Shown: positions 42,401-51,323, counted from the stretch's first letter. The stretch is 64,000 nucleotides of DNA from Chromobacterium sp. IIBBL 290-4 (GCF_024207115.1 NZ_CP100128.1:2542001-2606000); one strand, 5' to 3'. The notes: a model not told the origin generated them from the sequence alone. Translations and numbers: made by a program.

Positions 42401-42529
42401 CGCGCCCAATAATTTGAACTGGCGAACTTCGGCCAGCGCCTGCTGCGGCGCGAAGCCCATGGCGACCAGGCTGGAAGCGCCCAGCTGCGCCGCGGTCAGC
42501 TTGAACAGCTGACGTCGGGTGACTTGCAT
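39473..42529 (-). CDS. fdoG: Formate dehydrogenase alpha subunit, Cys-type, Tat-exported
   Basis: A 1018-residue molybdopterin/tungstopterin oxidoreductase that oxidises formate in the periplasm. A Tat signal (TRRQLFKLTAAQLGAS) is followed by the [4Fe-4S] motif CTYCSVGCG. The Mo ligand is Cys196 (RVCHGPTV), the position of selenocysteine in E. coli FdnG, so no SECIS or selC is needed here. The C-terminal molybdopterin-dinucleotide-binding domain (MVKVSSNRGFVKAKAVVTKR) is intact. GGAGGAGA lies before the ATG. With fdoH, fdoI and fdhE it forms a complete respiratory formate oxidation unit. Confidence 0.95.
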   Translation of the reverse strand: MQVTRRQLFKLTAAQLGASSLVAMGFAPQQALAEVRQFKLLGARETRNTCTYCSVGCGLILYGLGDGAKNARGEIYHIEGDPDHPVSRGSLCPKGAGLLDFIHSPKRLKYPEVREPGSSEWKRVSWDEAVSRIARLMKDDRDANILEKNDAGTPLNRWLTTAMLTASAGSNETGILSQKFLRSLGIVATDAQARVCHGPTVSALASTFGRGAMTNSWVDIKNADFILVMGGNAAEAHPVGFKWAIEAKKTRGTRLIVVDPRYNRTASVSDLYLPIRVGSDIAFLGGVINWLIKNDKIHWDYVKAYTNAALIVRDDYHFDEGLFSGFDAAKSKYDKASWNYELGDDGYAKTDPTLQHPRCVWQLLKQHYSRYTPEMVNTICGTPVEGFLQVCKELGETARPDRAGTILYALGWTQHTTGSQNIRTMAMIQLLLGNIGMPGGGVNALRGHSNIQGLSDLGLLSTQLPGYLTLPNEKDHPDLASYLAKTTPKTLQANQFNYWSNTPKFFVSLMKWMWGDNAGKDNDWGYGWLPKWDKMYDVLHMAELMYQGKMNGFIVQGFNPLASFPDAAKVTEAFSKLKYMVIIDPIATETSTFWQNHGEAHDVDPSKIQTTVFRLPSTCFAEEDGSIVNSARWLQWHWKGAEPPGEARGDNEIIGELFVALRELYRKEGGKLAEPILKTNWPYRNPKAPTPSELAMEMNGKALADLPDPADPSKTLVKKGEQIPGFAVLQDDGRTMSACWIFAGCWTQAGNQMARRDNTDTGLGNTPGWSWSWPANRRILYNRASCDPSGKPWDPKRKLISWNGEKWVGADVPDFKIDAAPDSGMQPFIMNPEGVGRLFCADKLVDGPFPEHYEPMESPIGTNPLHPKVVSSPAVRLFDSDKKRLGTHKDFPYVGTTYRLTEHFQFWTKSVLLNAIAQPEQFVEIGEALAREKGIVQGDMVKVSSNRGFVKAKAVVTKRLMALKVNGQTVHQIGIPLHWGWEGVARPGYLTNSLPPAVGDCNTQTPEYKAFLVKLEKL

Positions 42530-42819
42530 CGTCCATCTCCTCCCGGCATCCGAACTCCGAGCGGAGTTGTCAGATATCTAAAATGCCAGATTTTTCCATT
42601 TCGCTATTTTTTTATGCTACTCCTATGAGCTGGTAATGACCATGCTCAGGTCGTGGCTTTGTCGCGCCGCGCGCTGTGCCGGGGAGTCTGGCGTGAAGAA
42701 AAGAAGGGTCGATGGTGATGAAGGCCAGGCTGCTGCGGCAGGCAAGGCGGCGCTGCGCCTGCCGCCTTGTCCTGTTAGTTGTAGCAGTTTTGTTTTTACT
42801 TGCTTAGTCTGATTGGCGA
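42530..42819. other. Intergenic region between efflux operon and formate dehydrogenase operon
   Basis: About 290 bases. On the fdoG side it carries a 16-bp inverted repeat AACTCCGAGCGGAGTT (42553-42568), a palindrome AGATATCT at about 42572 and an AT-rich block near 42590-42620 where the fdoG promoter should be. On the other side a hairpin (CAAGGCGGC/GCCGCCTTG, 42743-42769) follows the efflux outer-membrane gene. No gene is supported. Confidence 0.5.
42743..42769 (-). terminator. Possible terminator of the RND efflux operon
   Basis: A 9-bp stem CAAGGCGGC/GCCGCCTTG with a 9-base loop, 51 bases beyond the stop of the outer-membrane factor gene. There is no clear T-run on the minus strand. Confidence 0.45.
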
Positions 42820-44244
42820 CTATTTGCTGGAGGCGGCATTTTGTTGCCAGCCGCCGCCCAGCGCCTTGAGCAGGCTGACCGAAGCGACTAGTTGGCTGCC
42901 GCGCAGTTGGACATCGGCCCGATGCGCGCTTAGCTGGGCTTGCTGCGCCGCGGCCAGCGTCAGGCCGCTGTCCAATCCCTCGCGGTGGCGCAATTGGCTG
43001 ATAGCGTAAGCTTGATCTTGCTGGCGCACGGCTTCGGCTTGCTGGCGGCGCGCATCCTCCAGTCCGTGCAGGGTATTCAGCGCATCCTGGGTTTCCTGCA
43101 CCGCTTGCAGCACCGTCTGGCGATAGCTGGCCAGCGCGGTGCGGTAGCCGGCTTCGGCGTAGCTTACCGTGGCGCGGGTCTTGCCGTTGTCGAACAGGGT
43201 CTGGGTGGCTTGCAGGCCAAGGCCCCAGATCAGGGCCGGCGTCGAGAACAAGCCGGCGAGGCCGGTAGACTCGCTGCCGATATAGGCCGGCGTCAGCGTC
43301 AGCTGCGGAAAATAAGCGGCTTTGGCGACGCCGATCTGGGCATTGGCCGCGGCCATGGCGCGCTCGGCGGAGGCGATGTCCGGCCGGCGCTGCAACAGAT
43401 CGCTGGGCGCGCCGGCAGGGGCGGTGGGCAGGGTCGCGGGCAAGGCGCCGGCCGCCAGCCGGAATGCGGCCGCCGGCGCGCCGCTGAGCGTCGCCAGCAG
43501 GTCTTCGCCCGCGCGGCGCTGATTGACCAATAGTTCGCGCTGGGCGCGGCTGGCGGCGACAGCGGCGGCCTGCTGCGACTCGTCGGCCGCCGAGGCCAAT
43601 CCTTCGCGATGACGGATGCGGGTCAGGTCCAGCACCCGCTGCTGCGCGCCCAGGATGCCGTCCAGCAGCCGGATTTCCTCGTCCTCTTGGCGCAATTGCA
43701 GATAGGCGCTGGCCAATTGGGCGGTGAGCAGCAATTCGACATTGGCGCTATCGGCGGCGGCTTGTTCGGCGCTGGCGCGCGCGCTTTCGATATCGCGGCG
43801 CACCCGGCCCAGCCAGTCCAGTTCGTAGCTGACGCTGAGCATGGGCTTGAGGTCGCTTTGCACAATGCTGTTGTTACGCGTGCCATAGCTGGACAGCGGG
43901 CGGTCGGCGGAGGTGCGGCTGCGGGAATCCGCCACCCCCAGGCTAGCGGATGGCAAGGCGGCCGCGCTGTGGATGCGGCTTTGCGCCTGCGCCTGGTCCA
44001 GCTTGGCCAGCGCCAGTTGCAGCGAGGGGCTGTTCTGCAGCGTGGCGGCTTCCAGCCGGTTCAGCTCCTCATCGCCGAACATGCGCCACCAGTCGCGCTT
44101 GGCTTGCGCGTCGGCGGGCGCGGCGGGCAGCCAGCCGGCCTCGCTTTTCCATTGCGCCGGCAGTTCGCTGGCGGGACGTTGATAATCGGGGCCGACGGCG
44201 CAGCCGGCCAGCGCCGCGATCAGGGGCAGGCTCCATGCTCGCAT
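42820..44244 (-). CDS. RND efflux outer-membrane lipoprotein (NodT/OprM family)
   Basis: A 474-residue TolC-like outer-membrane channel. The lipobox LIAALAGC gives a lipidated Cys15. The two OEP repeats are seen in DEELNRLEAATLQNSPSLQL, VSYELDWLGRVRRDIE, LLQRRPDIASAERAMAAANA and QIGVAKAAYFPQLTL. It is the third gene of the efflux operon, four bases after the adaptor gene. Confidence 0.92.
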   Translation of the reverse strand: MRAWSLPLIAALAGCAVGPDYQRPASELPAQWKSEAGWLPAAPADAQAKRDWWRMFGDEELNRLEAATLQNSPSLQLALAKLDQAQAQSRIHSAAALPSASLGVADSRSRTSADRPLSSYGTRNNSIVQSDLKPMLSVSYELDWLGRVRRDIESARASAEQAAADSANVELLLTAQLASAYLQLRQEDEEIRLLDGILGAQQRVLDLTRIRHREGLASAADESQQAAAVAASRAQRELLVNQRRAGEDLLATLSGAPAAAFRLAAGALPATLPTAPAGAPSDLLQRRPDIASAERAMAAANAQIGVAKAAYFPQLTLTPAYIGSESTGLAGLFSTPALIWGLGLQATQTLFDNGKTRATVSYAEAGYRTALASYRQTVLQAVQETQDALNTLHGLEDARRQQAEAVRQQDQAYAISQLRHREGLDSGLTLAAAQQAQLSAHRADVQLRGSQLVASVSLLKALGGGWQQNAASSK

Positions 44245-44248
44245 GTCG

Positions 44249-45409
44249 TCACGCTCCCTTGGCCATGGGCACGATGGCCACCTTTTGGCCGTCGTAGATC
44301 GAGTCCGGCGGATTGATGATGACCTTGTCGTCGGTTTTCAGGCCGGCGCGGATTTCCACTTCGTGGCCAAAGTCGGTGCCGACGGCGACGGTTTGCAGAT
44401 GAACCTTGCTGTCGGCGCCGACCAGGGCCACGCGGCTGCCCTTGGCGCCGAATTGCAGCGCGTTGGTGGGCAGGGTCAGCGTCTGGCCGCGCGGCAGCTT
44501 GAAGGACACGTCTACATACTGGCCGGGCATCAGGCCGTGATCGGCGTTGGCCAGCATCACTTCCACCTGCAGCGTGCGGGTGGCGGCATCCAGCGCGCCG
44601 GCGGTGCGGACCACCTTGCCGGACACCGCTTGATCCGGCGCCTCCTGGCGGGTGACCTTCACCGGCGAGCCGATATGGATGGCGGCGGCCTGGCCTTGCG
44701 GCACATAGGCGTACAGGTGCAGCTTGTCGATCTGCGCGGTGGCGAACAGCGCTTGCGGCGCGCCGCCGTTGCCGGCGTTGACCAGGCTGCCGGTATCGAT
44801 ATTGCGGCGGGTGACGATGCCGTCGAAAGGCGCGCTCACGCGGGCGAAGTCCTGCAAGTCGCGCAGCCGTTTCAACTCGGCTTCCGTCTGCTTGTAGGCG
44901 GTTTCCTTCTCGTCGAATTCCTGCTGCGACACGGCGTCCTGCGCGCGCAGCGTTTTCCAGCGCAGGTAAGCGGTTTTGGCCAGTTCGAAATTGGCCCGCG
45001 CTTCCTGCGCTTGCTTGTCGATGTCCGGTATGTCCAGTTCGGCCAGCAGTTCTCCCTTTTTCACCGGCTGGCCGATGTCCTTGTACCAGCGCTTGATATA
45101 ACCGCTGGTGCGGGCGTAGATCTGCGCCTCGGCCATGCCTTGCAGCGTGGCGGGCAGGGTGAGGGCGGCGTCGCCGCGGCCCTGGCTGGGCAGCACCACA
45201 TTGACGGAAAGCACGGCGTTGCGCGCGGCTTCCTGTTCCAGCGCCGCGGCTTCGGCATGGCGCATGAACAGCGTGCGGCCCAGGCCGACAGCCAGCAGCG
45301 CGACGGCGACGACGGCGGCGATGCGGGCCTTGCGCACCACCGCGCCGCGGCGGACATGGTGCAGATGCAGATCGGGCAGGCCCTGGTGGGCGTGGCGGTG
45401 GTCAGTCAT
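44249..45409 (-). CDS. RND efflux periplasmic adaptor (membrane fusion protein)
   Basis: A 386-residue adaptor. An N-terminal transmembrane anchor (IAAVVAVALLAVGLG) follows a His-rich start (MTDHRHAHQGLPDLHLHH). The lipoyl halves and hairpin are seen in RTSGYIKRWYKDIGQPVKKG and FARVSAPFDGIVTRRNIDTG, and the beta-barrel in YVPQGQAAAIHIGSPV. The ATG at 45409 has AGGA upstream and follows the transporter stop by one base. The His-rich N-terminus hints at metal binding, but this is uncertain. Confidence 0.9.
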   Translation of the reverse strand: MTDHRHAHQGLPDLHLHHVRRGAVVRKARIAAVVAVALLAVGLGRTLFMRHAEAAALEQEAARNAVLSVNVVLPSQGRGDAALTLPATLQGMAEAQIYARTSGYIKRWYKDIGQPVKKGELLAELDIPDIDKQAQEARANFELAKTAYLRWKTLRAQDAVSQQEFDEKETAYKQTEAELKRLRDLQDFARVSAPFDGIVTRRNIDTGSLVNAGNGGAPQALFATAQIDKLHLYAYVPQGQAAAIHIGSPVKVTRQEAPDQAVSGKVVRTAGALDAATRTLQVEVMLANADHGLMPGQYVDVSFKLPRGQTLTLPTNALQFGAKGSRVALVGADSKVHLQTVAVGTDFGHEVEIRAGLKTDDKVIINPPDSIYDGQKVAIVPMAKGA

Positions 45410-45410
45410 G

Positions 45411-48400
45411 TCATGCGTCCTGTGCGGAAGTCTGGGCGTCATCGGCCGCTTCCGCTTGTTTGCGTTTTTCCAGATAGCGGTGGAAGGTGGCGAACACCAC
45501 CGGTACGAACAGCAGGGTGGAGACGGTGGCGAACAACAGGCCGCCGATCACGGCGCGGCCCAAGGGCGCGTTCTGCTCGGAACCTTCGCCAATGCCGATG
45601 GCCATCGGAATCATGCCTATGATCATCGCCAGCGCGGTCATCAGCACCGGGCGCAGCCGGGTGGCGCCGGCCTCCAGCGCGGCGGACAGCGCGGTCAGCC
45701 CTTCATGCATCCGCTGCCGGGCGAAGGAGACCACCAGAATGCTGTTGGCGGTGGCCACGCCCATGGTCATGATGGCGCCGGTCAGCGCCGGCACCGACAA
45801 GTCCGTGCCGGTGACGATCAGCATCCAGGCGATGCCGGCCAGCGCGGCGGGCAGGGCGCTGACGATGATGAAGGGGTCCAGCCAGGACTGGAAATTCACC
45901 ACGATCAGCAGGTAAACCAGCACGATGGCGCCGAGAATGCCGACCCCCAGTCCCAGGTAGGAGGAGCGCATGGTTTCCACCTGGCCGCGCATGCCGATAT
46001 GGCTGCCCTTGGGCAGATGGGCCTGCTCCTCGTTGATTACCTTCTGGATGTCCGCCGCCACCGAGCCCAGATCGCGGCCGCGCGGGCTGGCGTAGATATC
46101 GATGGAGGGCAGGATGTTGTAGCGGGTGACGATGGCGGCTTCGCGGCCGGGGCTGGCCTTAACCAGATTGCCCAGCGTCTGTTCGCCCTTGCCATGGCTG
46201 CCCGGCGCGTTGATCGGCAGCTGCATCAGTTGATCCAGGGTGCTGATGCGATACTGCGGCGCCTGCGCCTGCATGGTGTAGACGATGCTGTTGGCCGGAT
46301 TGAGCCAGAAGGCCGGCTGGGTTTGCTGGCTGCCGGACAAGGGCAGCAGCAGGTTCTGCGCCACGTCGAACGGCGCGATGCCCATGCCCTGCAGGCGGGC
46401 GCGGTCCATGTCCAGTTTGATGGATGGCGTGTCCAACCGCTGGTGCACATGCGCGTCTGCCGCGCCGGGGATGGCCTGGATGCGGCTGAGCAGACGGCCG
46501 GCGAAGGCGGCGTTTTCCTTCAGGTTCTTGCCGAAAATCTGCACATCGATGGCGGCCGGCGAGCCGAAGTTCAGAATCTGGGTGATGATGTCGGCCGGCT
46601 GGAAGAAGAATTCCACGCCGGGGAAGCGAGGCGACAGCTTGCGCGACAGCTCGGCGATGTAGTCGGCGCTGGGCGCGTGGCCGGGCTTCAGCGAAATCAG
46701 CACTTCGTCGTCCAGCGTGCCTATGGTGCCGGAGTTGCTGTAGGACAGGTTGATGCCGCTATAGGGCAGGCCGATATTGTCGATCAGCCCGTCCAGGTCC
46801 TTGGCCGGGATGATCTGGCGGATGGCCGCGTCCACCTGGTCGGCCAGGATGGCGGTGTCCTCGATGCGGGTGCCGGTGGGCGCGCGCGCATGCAGCTTGA
46901 TCTGGCCGGTGTCCACCTCGGGGAACAGGTCGCGGCCCAGCAGCAGATACAGTCCGCAAGAGGCCAGGCAGAAGATCAGGAAGCCGGCCATGAACGGCTT
47001 GCGGTGGGTGAGCAGATGGCTGAGCAGATGGACATACACTTCGCGCAGGCTTTCAAACCGGGCGTTGAAGCGCTCATGCACATGGTGGATCCAGTGTTCT
47101 ATCCGGCCGGAGCGATGGCGATGGCCCATCAGCATCAGCGCCAGCGTCGGCACCAGGGTCCGCGACAGCACATAGGATGCCAGCATGGCGAACACCACGG
47201 CCTCGGCCATGGGCACGAACAGATAGCGCGCCACGCCTTCCAGAAAGAACATCGGCACGAACACGATGCAGATGCACAAGGTGGAGACGAAGGCCGGCAC
47301 GGCGATCTCGCCGGCGCCGTCCAGAATGGCGGTGTACAGCGCCGAACCCATGTGCAGGTGGCGCTCGATGTTCTCTATCGTTACCGTGGCGTCGTCCACC
47401 AGAATGCCCACCGCCAGCGCCAGGCCGCCCAGCGTCATCACATTGATGGTTTCGCCTATGGCGTGCAGCGCGACGATGGCGGTGAAGATGGACAGCGGGA
47501 TGGAGACGGCGATGATGGAGGTGGTGCGCCAGTTGCCGAGGAACAGCAGCAGCATCACCGCGGTCAGGACGGCGGCCACCAGCGCTTCATGGATCACGCC
47601 CTCCACTGCGGTTTTGACGAACACCGACTGATCGGCCAGCAGGCTGACATGGATGTCCTTGGGCAGCAGCGGCAGCACGCCGGGCAGCTTTTCCTTCAAG
47701 TGGTTCACCACGTCCAGCGTGGACGCGCCGCCGTTCTTGTAGATCGACATCATCAGGCCGCGCTGGCCGTTCTGCTTGACGATATTGGTCTGCGGCGAGA
47801 AACCGTCGCGCACGTGCGCCACTTCGCGCAGGAACACGGTGGCGCCGTTCGCCGTCTTCACCGGGATGTTGTTCAGCCCGGCGATGCTGTCGGGCGAGCC
47901 GTTGAGCGAGACGTTGTACTCGGTGTCGCCAATCTTGGCGGTGCCGGCGGGTAGGGTCAGGTTTTGCGCGTTGACGGCATTGACCACGTCGGCCGGCGTC
48001 AAGCCTTTGGCGGCGATGGCATGGGTGTCCAGGTCGACCGACAGCAGCCTTACCTTGCCGCCATAGGGATAGGTGATGGCGATGCCGGGTATGGTCACCA
48101 GCTGCGGCCGCATCTGGTTGATCGCCGCGTCGAATACGTCCTGTTCCGACATGGTTTTGCTGGACAGCCCCAATTGCACCACCGGCACGCTGGAGGCGGT
48201 GTACTTGATGATCAAGGGCGGCGTGGCGCCGGGCGGCATCTGTTTGACCACCGCCTGCGACACCGACACCACCTGGGCGATGGCGGTCTGGATGTTGACG
48301 TTGGGCTGGAAGAAAATCTTGATGATGGCGATGCCGTTCAGCGATTGCGACTCGATATGCTCGATATCGTTGACGGTGGTGGTGAGCGTGCGTTCGTGCG

Positions 48401-48596
48401 TCTGGGTGATGCGGTCGGCCATCAGTTGCGGCGACAGGCCGCCATAGCCCCAGATCACGCTGATCACCGGAATGTCGATTTCCGGCAGCACGTCCACCGG
48501 CGTGCGCATGATCGCCAGTGGGGTGGCCAGCAAGATCAGGATGGCCATCACGATGAAGGTATAGGGCCTTTTCAGGGCCGTTTCGACAATCCACAT
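45411..48596 (-). CDS. RND efflux inner-membrane transporter (HAE-1/AcrB-like)
   Basis: A 1061-residue proton-driven exporter with 12 predicted membrane helices. Family features: N-terminal RPYTFIVMAILILLATPLAI, TPVDVLPEIDIPVISVIWGY, GGLALAVGILVDDATVTIEN with the proton-relay Asp pair, and the second-half MTMGVATANSILVVSFARQR and GMIPMAIGIGEGSEQNAPLG. It heads the operon transporter-adaptor-channel. No adjacent regulator gene is seen. Substrate range cannot be predicted. Confidence 0.93.
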   Translation of the reverse strand: MWIVETALKRPYTFIVMAILILLATPLAIMRTPVDVLPEIDIPVISVIWGYGGLSPQLMADRITQTHERTLTTTVNDIEHIESQSLNGIAIIKIFFQPNVNIQTAIAQVVSVSQAVVKQMPPGATPPLIIKYTASSVPVVQLGLSSKTMSEQDVFDAAINQMRPQLVTIPGIAITYPYGGKVRLLSVDLDTHAIAAKGLTPADVVNAVNAQNLTLPAGTAKIGDTEYNVSLNGSPDSIAGLNNIPVKTANGATVFLREVAHVRDGFSPQTNIVKQNGQRGLMMSIYKNGGASTLDVVNHLKEKLPGVLPLLPKDIHVSLLADQSVFVKTAVEGVIHEALVAAVLTAVMLLLFLGNWRTTSIIAVSIPLSIFTAIVALHAIGETINVMTLGGLALAVGILVDDATVTIENIERHLHMGSALYTAILDGAGEIAVPAFVSTLCICIVFVPMFFLEGVARYLFVPMAEAVVFAMLASYVLSRTLVPTLALMLMGHRHRSGRIEHWIHHVHERFNARFESLREVYVHLLSHLLTHRKPFMAGFLIFCLASCGLYLLLGRDLFPEVDTGQIKLHARAPTGTRIEDTAILADQVDAAIRQIIPAKDLDGLIDNIGLPYSGINLSYSNSGTIGTLDDEVLISLKPGHAPSADYIAELSRKLSPRFPGVEFFFQPADIITQILNFGSPAAIDVQIFGKNLKENAAFAGRLLSRIQAIPGAADAHVHQRLDTPSIKLDMDRARLQGMGIAPFDVAQNLLLPLSGSQQTQPAFWLNPANSIVYTMQAQAPQYRISTLDQLMQLPINAPGSHGKGEQTLGNLVKASPGREAAIVTRYNILPSIDIYASPRGRDLGSVAADIQKVINEEQAHLPKGSHIGMRGQVETMRSSYLGLGVGILGAIVLVYLLIVVNFQSWLDPFIIVSALPAALAGIAWMLIVTGTDLSVPALTGAIMTMGVATANSILVVSFARQRMHEGLTALSAALEAGATRLRPVLMTALAMIIGMIPMAIGIGEGSEQNAPLGRAVIGGLLFATVSTLLFVPVVFATFHRYLEKRKQAEAADDAQTSAQDA

Positions 48597-48895
48597 AGGG
48601 TAGGACTTGCCTCTCTTCGGGGTTGCGGCTTGCGCGGCCTGCCGGCGCGAAAGCTTGGGCTAGAAATCTGCTCTTTTTACCAGCGCTTGTTGCAGCTTAT
48701 GCCAGCAAACGGGCGAGCGAGGAGCGAATCGCAGCGGGAGGCGGGGCGGCTTTGTTAATGATTGCTATGGCAAGCATTTTGACGAGGCCGCGCGCGGGCT
48801 GGAGACGTTACTGTGGATTAACTAGGGAGCGGCTATGCCGTTGACAATGATTCTGAGCGCAATGAAAAAATAATCTACTTTACTATCTGGCCTAG
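48597..48895. other. Intergenic region upstream of the RND operon
   Basis: About 300 bases between the transporter start and the terminator of the tubulin-like gene. Plus-strand frames are open but lack ribosome-binding sites. The efflux promoter must lie here. No clear operator was identified. Confidence 0.4.
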
Positions 48896-48930
48896 TAAAA
48901 ACCCCGCCGCGCGGAATGCGGGGCGGGGCT
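48896..48930 (-). terminator. Rho-independent terminator of the tubulin-like gene
   Basis: On the minus strand stem GCCCCGCC/GGCGGGGT is followed by TTTTAC. It lies about 23 bases after the stop codon. Confidence 0.8.
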
Positions 48931-48952
48931 GCCAGGCGGGCGCGAGTAAGGC

Positions 48953-51133
48953 TTAGCCGCGCTTGCGCGCGTAGCTGTTGAGCGACACCACGCGGGTCTT
49001 GCCGATGCGGTGGCGGTAGATCTCGCGCAGATAGCACACCGCCTTCTGCACATGCTGGCGCGTGAGGCGGATGTCGTTGATCGACACGAATTTCTTGTTG
49101 TCGCGGATCAGCTCGCGGTACTTCTTCTCGTACATCGGCTTGATCGCGAACCAGTTGGTATCGAGAATCTTAGCCGGGTTCTCGTACTCGTTCAGCAGTC
49201 GTTCCAACACCGTCTCGTCGAAGTTTTCCGCCGTGATCAGGTCCAGGATGGCGTTGTCCAGGCTGTCGTCGTAACGGTGGTTGCCGTGGGCGAAGCAGCG
49301 CTTGATGAAGGACACGATCAGGGTCAGGAAATCGTCGCTGAGGCAGGGGCTCTTGGCCACCAGCGTGGTCAAGGACAGATTGGTGGACGCGCCTATCACC
49401 AGCGCGTAGCGCTTCAGCGTGGTGCTGGGGAACAGGTCATTCAAATGCCGTTTCAGCCGGTTCAGGTCCAGATAGGACAGCTTGTAGCCTTTGGGCAGCG
49501 ACAGGATGGCCACTACCGACGAGCAGTTCTGGAAGAAGAACATCTGATTGAGCTTGTCTGCCGAGTAGCCCGACTGCTTGTATTCCTCCAGCGCCGCGCG
49601 GTAGCTGGCGGATTCTATCGGCAGCAGGCTGATGCCTTCGATTGCCTGGGTTTGCTGATTGAAGTGCGGCAGGTCGATGGAGCGGTAGAACAGATCGTCG
49701 ATATCCAGCTTATTGACGAAACCGTCCGAGCCCAGCGGGTCCGACACCACCGATTCGGCGTAAGCCACCGCCACCGGGCCGGCCAGGCTCATGAACAGAT
49801 CGTTGGCGTCCAGCCGTATGGTTTCGCCCATGTCGATGCCGGCGCGCAGGAAGTAGTTTTCGTCGTAGTCGCTGGTGACGGCCTGCGCGGTCAGGATGTT
49901 GAATATCTGCTGCGAGATGTACTGGTTGGCGTGGCGCTCCATCGCGTTCACGTCCAGGTGCTCGATATTGCCGCCTTCGCTTTCCTCGGCGTAGCGCATG
50001 ATGTCGTTGGAGATCAGCATCATCGCGTTCCACGGCCGGATGCGGCGCATCACGCTTTCGGCGCCGGCTTCCTCATTGTCGAAGTTGTAGGAGAAGTCCC
50101 ACTCCTCGGACAGGTATTTGCACAGCAGGCGGCCGGCATTGATGTGCAGCGCTTCCGAGCCTTCGGCATGCTGGCCCGAGATATTGGGCAGGATGCAGAT
50201 GCCGCTGGTGAAGATGGGCTCGAACACGAAGCCGTAGCCGTCTCCCTCCTGCCCCGGCTTGCCGTCGCCGCGGGTTTCGAAGGTCTTGCTCATATAGGCG
50301 TATTGCTGGGCCAGGCCGAATTCCGAAGCCATGCCCGAGCCGGTGCCGCCGCCGGCGCTGAAAATGTAGAAATACAGCCGCGACTGGTTGGCCTTGATGC
50401 CGCAGGAGTCGACCAGATAGGAATGGATCAGCGCCCATTCCGGATCGGAGAAGCTGACCGTGTCTTTGTTCAGGATGATCTTGGCCAGATACTGGCCCAG
50501 GATGGGGGCGTTGCCGGCGCCGCCAGCATGGACCTCGGCCAGGTCCATGATCTTCATCTTGTTGTAGTTGTTGAGGAAGTCGCCCTGGCCTTGCTCGCCG
50601 CGGCGCGAAAAGCGGATGCGGCCCTTGATGTCCTTGTCCAGGTCGCCGAGCATGACCATGGGTTCGATCAGGAACGCGGGTTTGGCGCTCTTGTGCTGCG
50701 ACAGCAGGTTGCGGCGGATCCAGCGCTTGGGTCGTTGTTCCTGTTCCGGCGTGGTTTTATCGTCGCCGTTGAATTCATTGAGGTAAAACTTGCGCGCGTT
50801 GTAGACCAGGGTGGCCACATCCAGAGCGATATTCGAACCGCAGCGGCCCAGTCCTATCAGGCAAACTGAAGGGAAAGGCTTTTCGCTGGGGCCGTCCTGG
50901 TCATCTTCGTTCTCGCGTGAGAAGGCGATGCCGCGCAGCGTGTCCAGGTGTTGCAGGATGCGGTTGGTGTCGTGTTCGATGAAAAACTGGTACAGCCCGG
51001 GCTGGCTGCGCTCGTTCAGGTTGAGCAACTGTCGGGTAGTCGGCTGCTGAGCGGCGGCGAGTTCGTCATCGGTGGCAGGGGTGTGCTCGGATTGGTCGTA
51101 CATTGATTGCATGATCATCCATTCTTTCAACAA
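48953..51133 (-). CDS. FtsZ/tubulin-superfamily protein of unknown role (Tubulin_2-like)
   Basis: A 726-residue cytoplasmic protein with tubulin/FtsZ GTPase hallmarks: a glycine-rich first loop GLGRCGSN (residues 94-101), the diagnostic G-box SAGGGTGSG (259-267) in YIFSAGGGTGSGMASEFGLA, and a T7-like acidic loop NKLDIDD (474-480) that could supply the hydrolysis-activating Asp. The N-terminal ~90 residues are polar and variable. The C-terminal ~250 residues are basic and helical, ending SYARKRG. It is much larger than FtsZ (~390 residues) and has no membrane segment. The gene is monocistronic with its own terminator. The TTG start has AGGGAA upstream; ATGs 5 and 7 codons in are alternatives. 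Related families have been proposed to remodel membranes. Confidence 0.75.
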   Translation of the reverse strand: MLKEWMIMQSMYDQSEHTPATDDELAAAQQPTTRQLLNLNERSQPGLYQFFIEHDTNRILQHLDTLRGIAFSRENEDDQDGPSEKPFPSVCLIGLGRCGSNIALDVATLVYNARKFYLNEFNGDDKTTPEQEQRPKRWIRRNLLSQHKSAKPAFLIEPMVMLGDLDKDIKGRIRFSRRGEQGQGDFLNNYNKMKIMDLAEVHAGGAGNAPILGQYLAKIILNKDTVSFSDPEWALIHSYLVDSCGIKANQSRLYFYIFSAGGGTGSGMASEFGLAQQYAYMSKTFETRGDGKPGQEGDGYGFVFEPIFTSGICILPNISGQHAEGSEALHINAGRLLCKYLSEEWDFSYNFDNEEAGAESVMRRIRPWNAMMLISNDIMRYAEESEGGNIEHLDVNAMERHANQYISQQIFNILTAQAVTSDYDENYFLRAGIDMGETIRLDANDLFMSLAGPVAVAYAESVVSDPLGSDGFVNKLDIDDLFYRSIDLPHFNQQTQAIEGISLLPIESASYRAALEEYKQSGYSADKLNQMFFFQNCSSVVAILSLPKGYKLSYLDLNRLKRHLNDLFPSTTLKRYALVIGASTNLSLTTLVAKSPCLSDDFLTLIVSFIKRCFAHGNHRYDDSLDNAILDLITAENFDETVLERLLNEYENPAKILDTNWFAIKPMYEKKYRELIRDNKKFVSINDIRLTRQHVQKAVCYLREIYRHRIGKTRVVSLNSYARKRG

Positions 51134-51323
51134 AGTTCCCTGTTACCGGGAGGTTGTGCTGAAGGCAGTTCACGGTTTCTATCTGCAGCAAGACGTGTTG
51201 CGTATTTTTTGGTGTTATTCACACTACATTGTCAGGGGCAATTGCCGTTTTGACCACTAAATTTTGCGTTGCGCTATCCGCATCCGGCTGCTAGTGAGGC
51301 TATCTTGACCCAGTTTAGGCAAT
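51134..51323. other. Upstream region of the tubulin-like gene
   Basis: An AT-richer ~190-base segment. On the minus strand TTGCCC and ATAACA are separated by 17 bases (around 51221-51243), a weak promoter candidate with a ~90-base leader. Confidence 0.3.

Noticed and set aside
45135..47954. 939-codon plus-strand open frame across the RND transporter gene
   Set aside because: Antisense shadow of a high-GC gene. The composition (Gln/His/Arg/Gly-rich) is not protein-like and the minus-strand RND protein is unambiguous.
48623..48844. 73-codon plus-strand frame upstream of the RND operon
   Set aside because: No ribosome-binding site, Arg/Ala-rich, in a promoter region.
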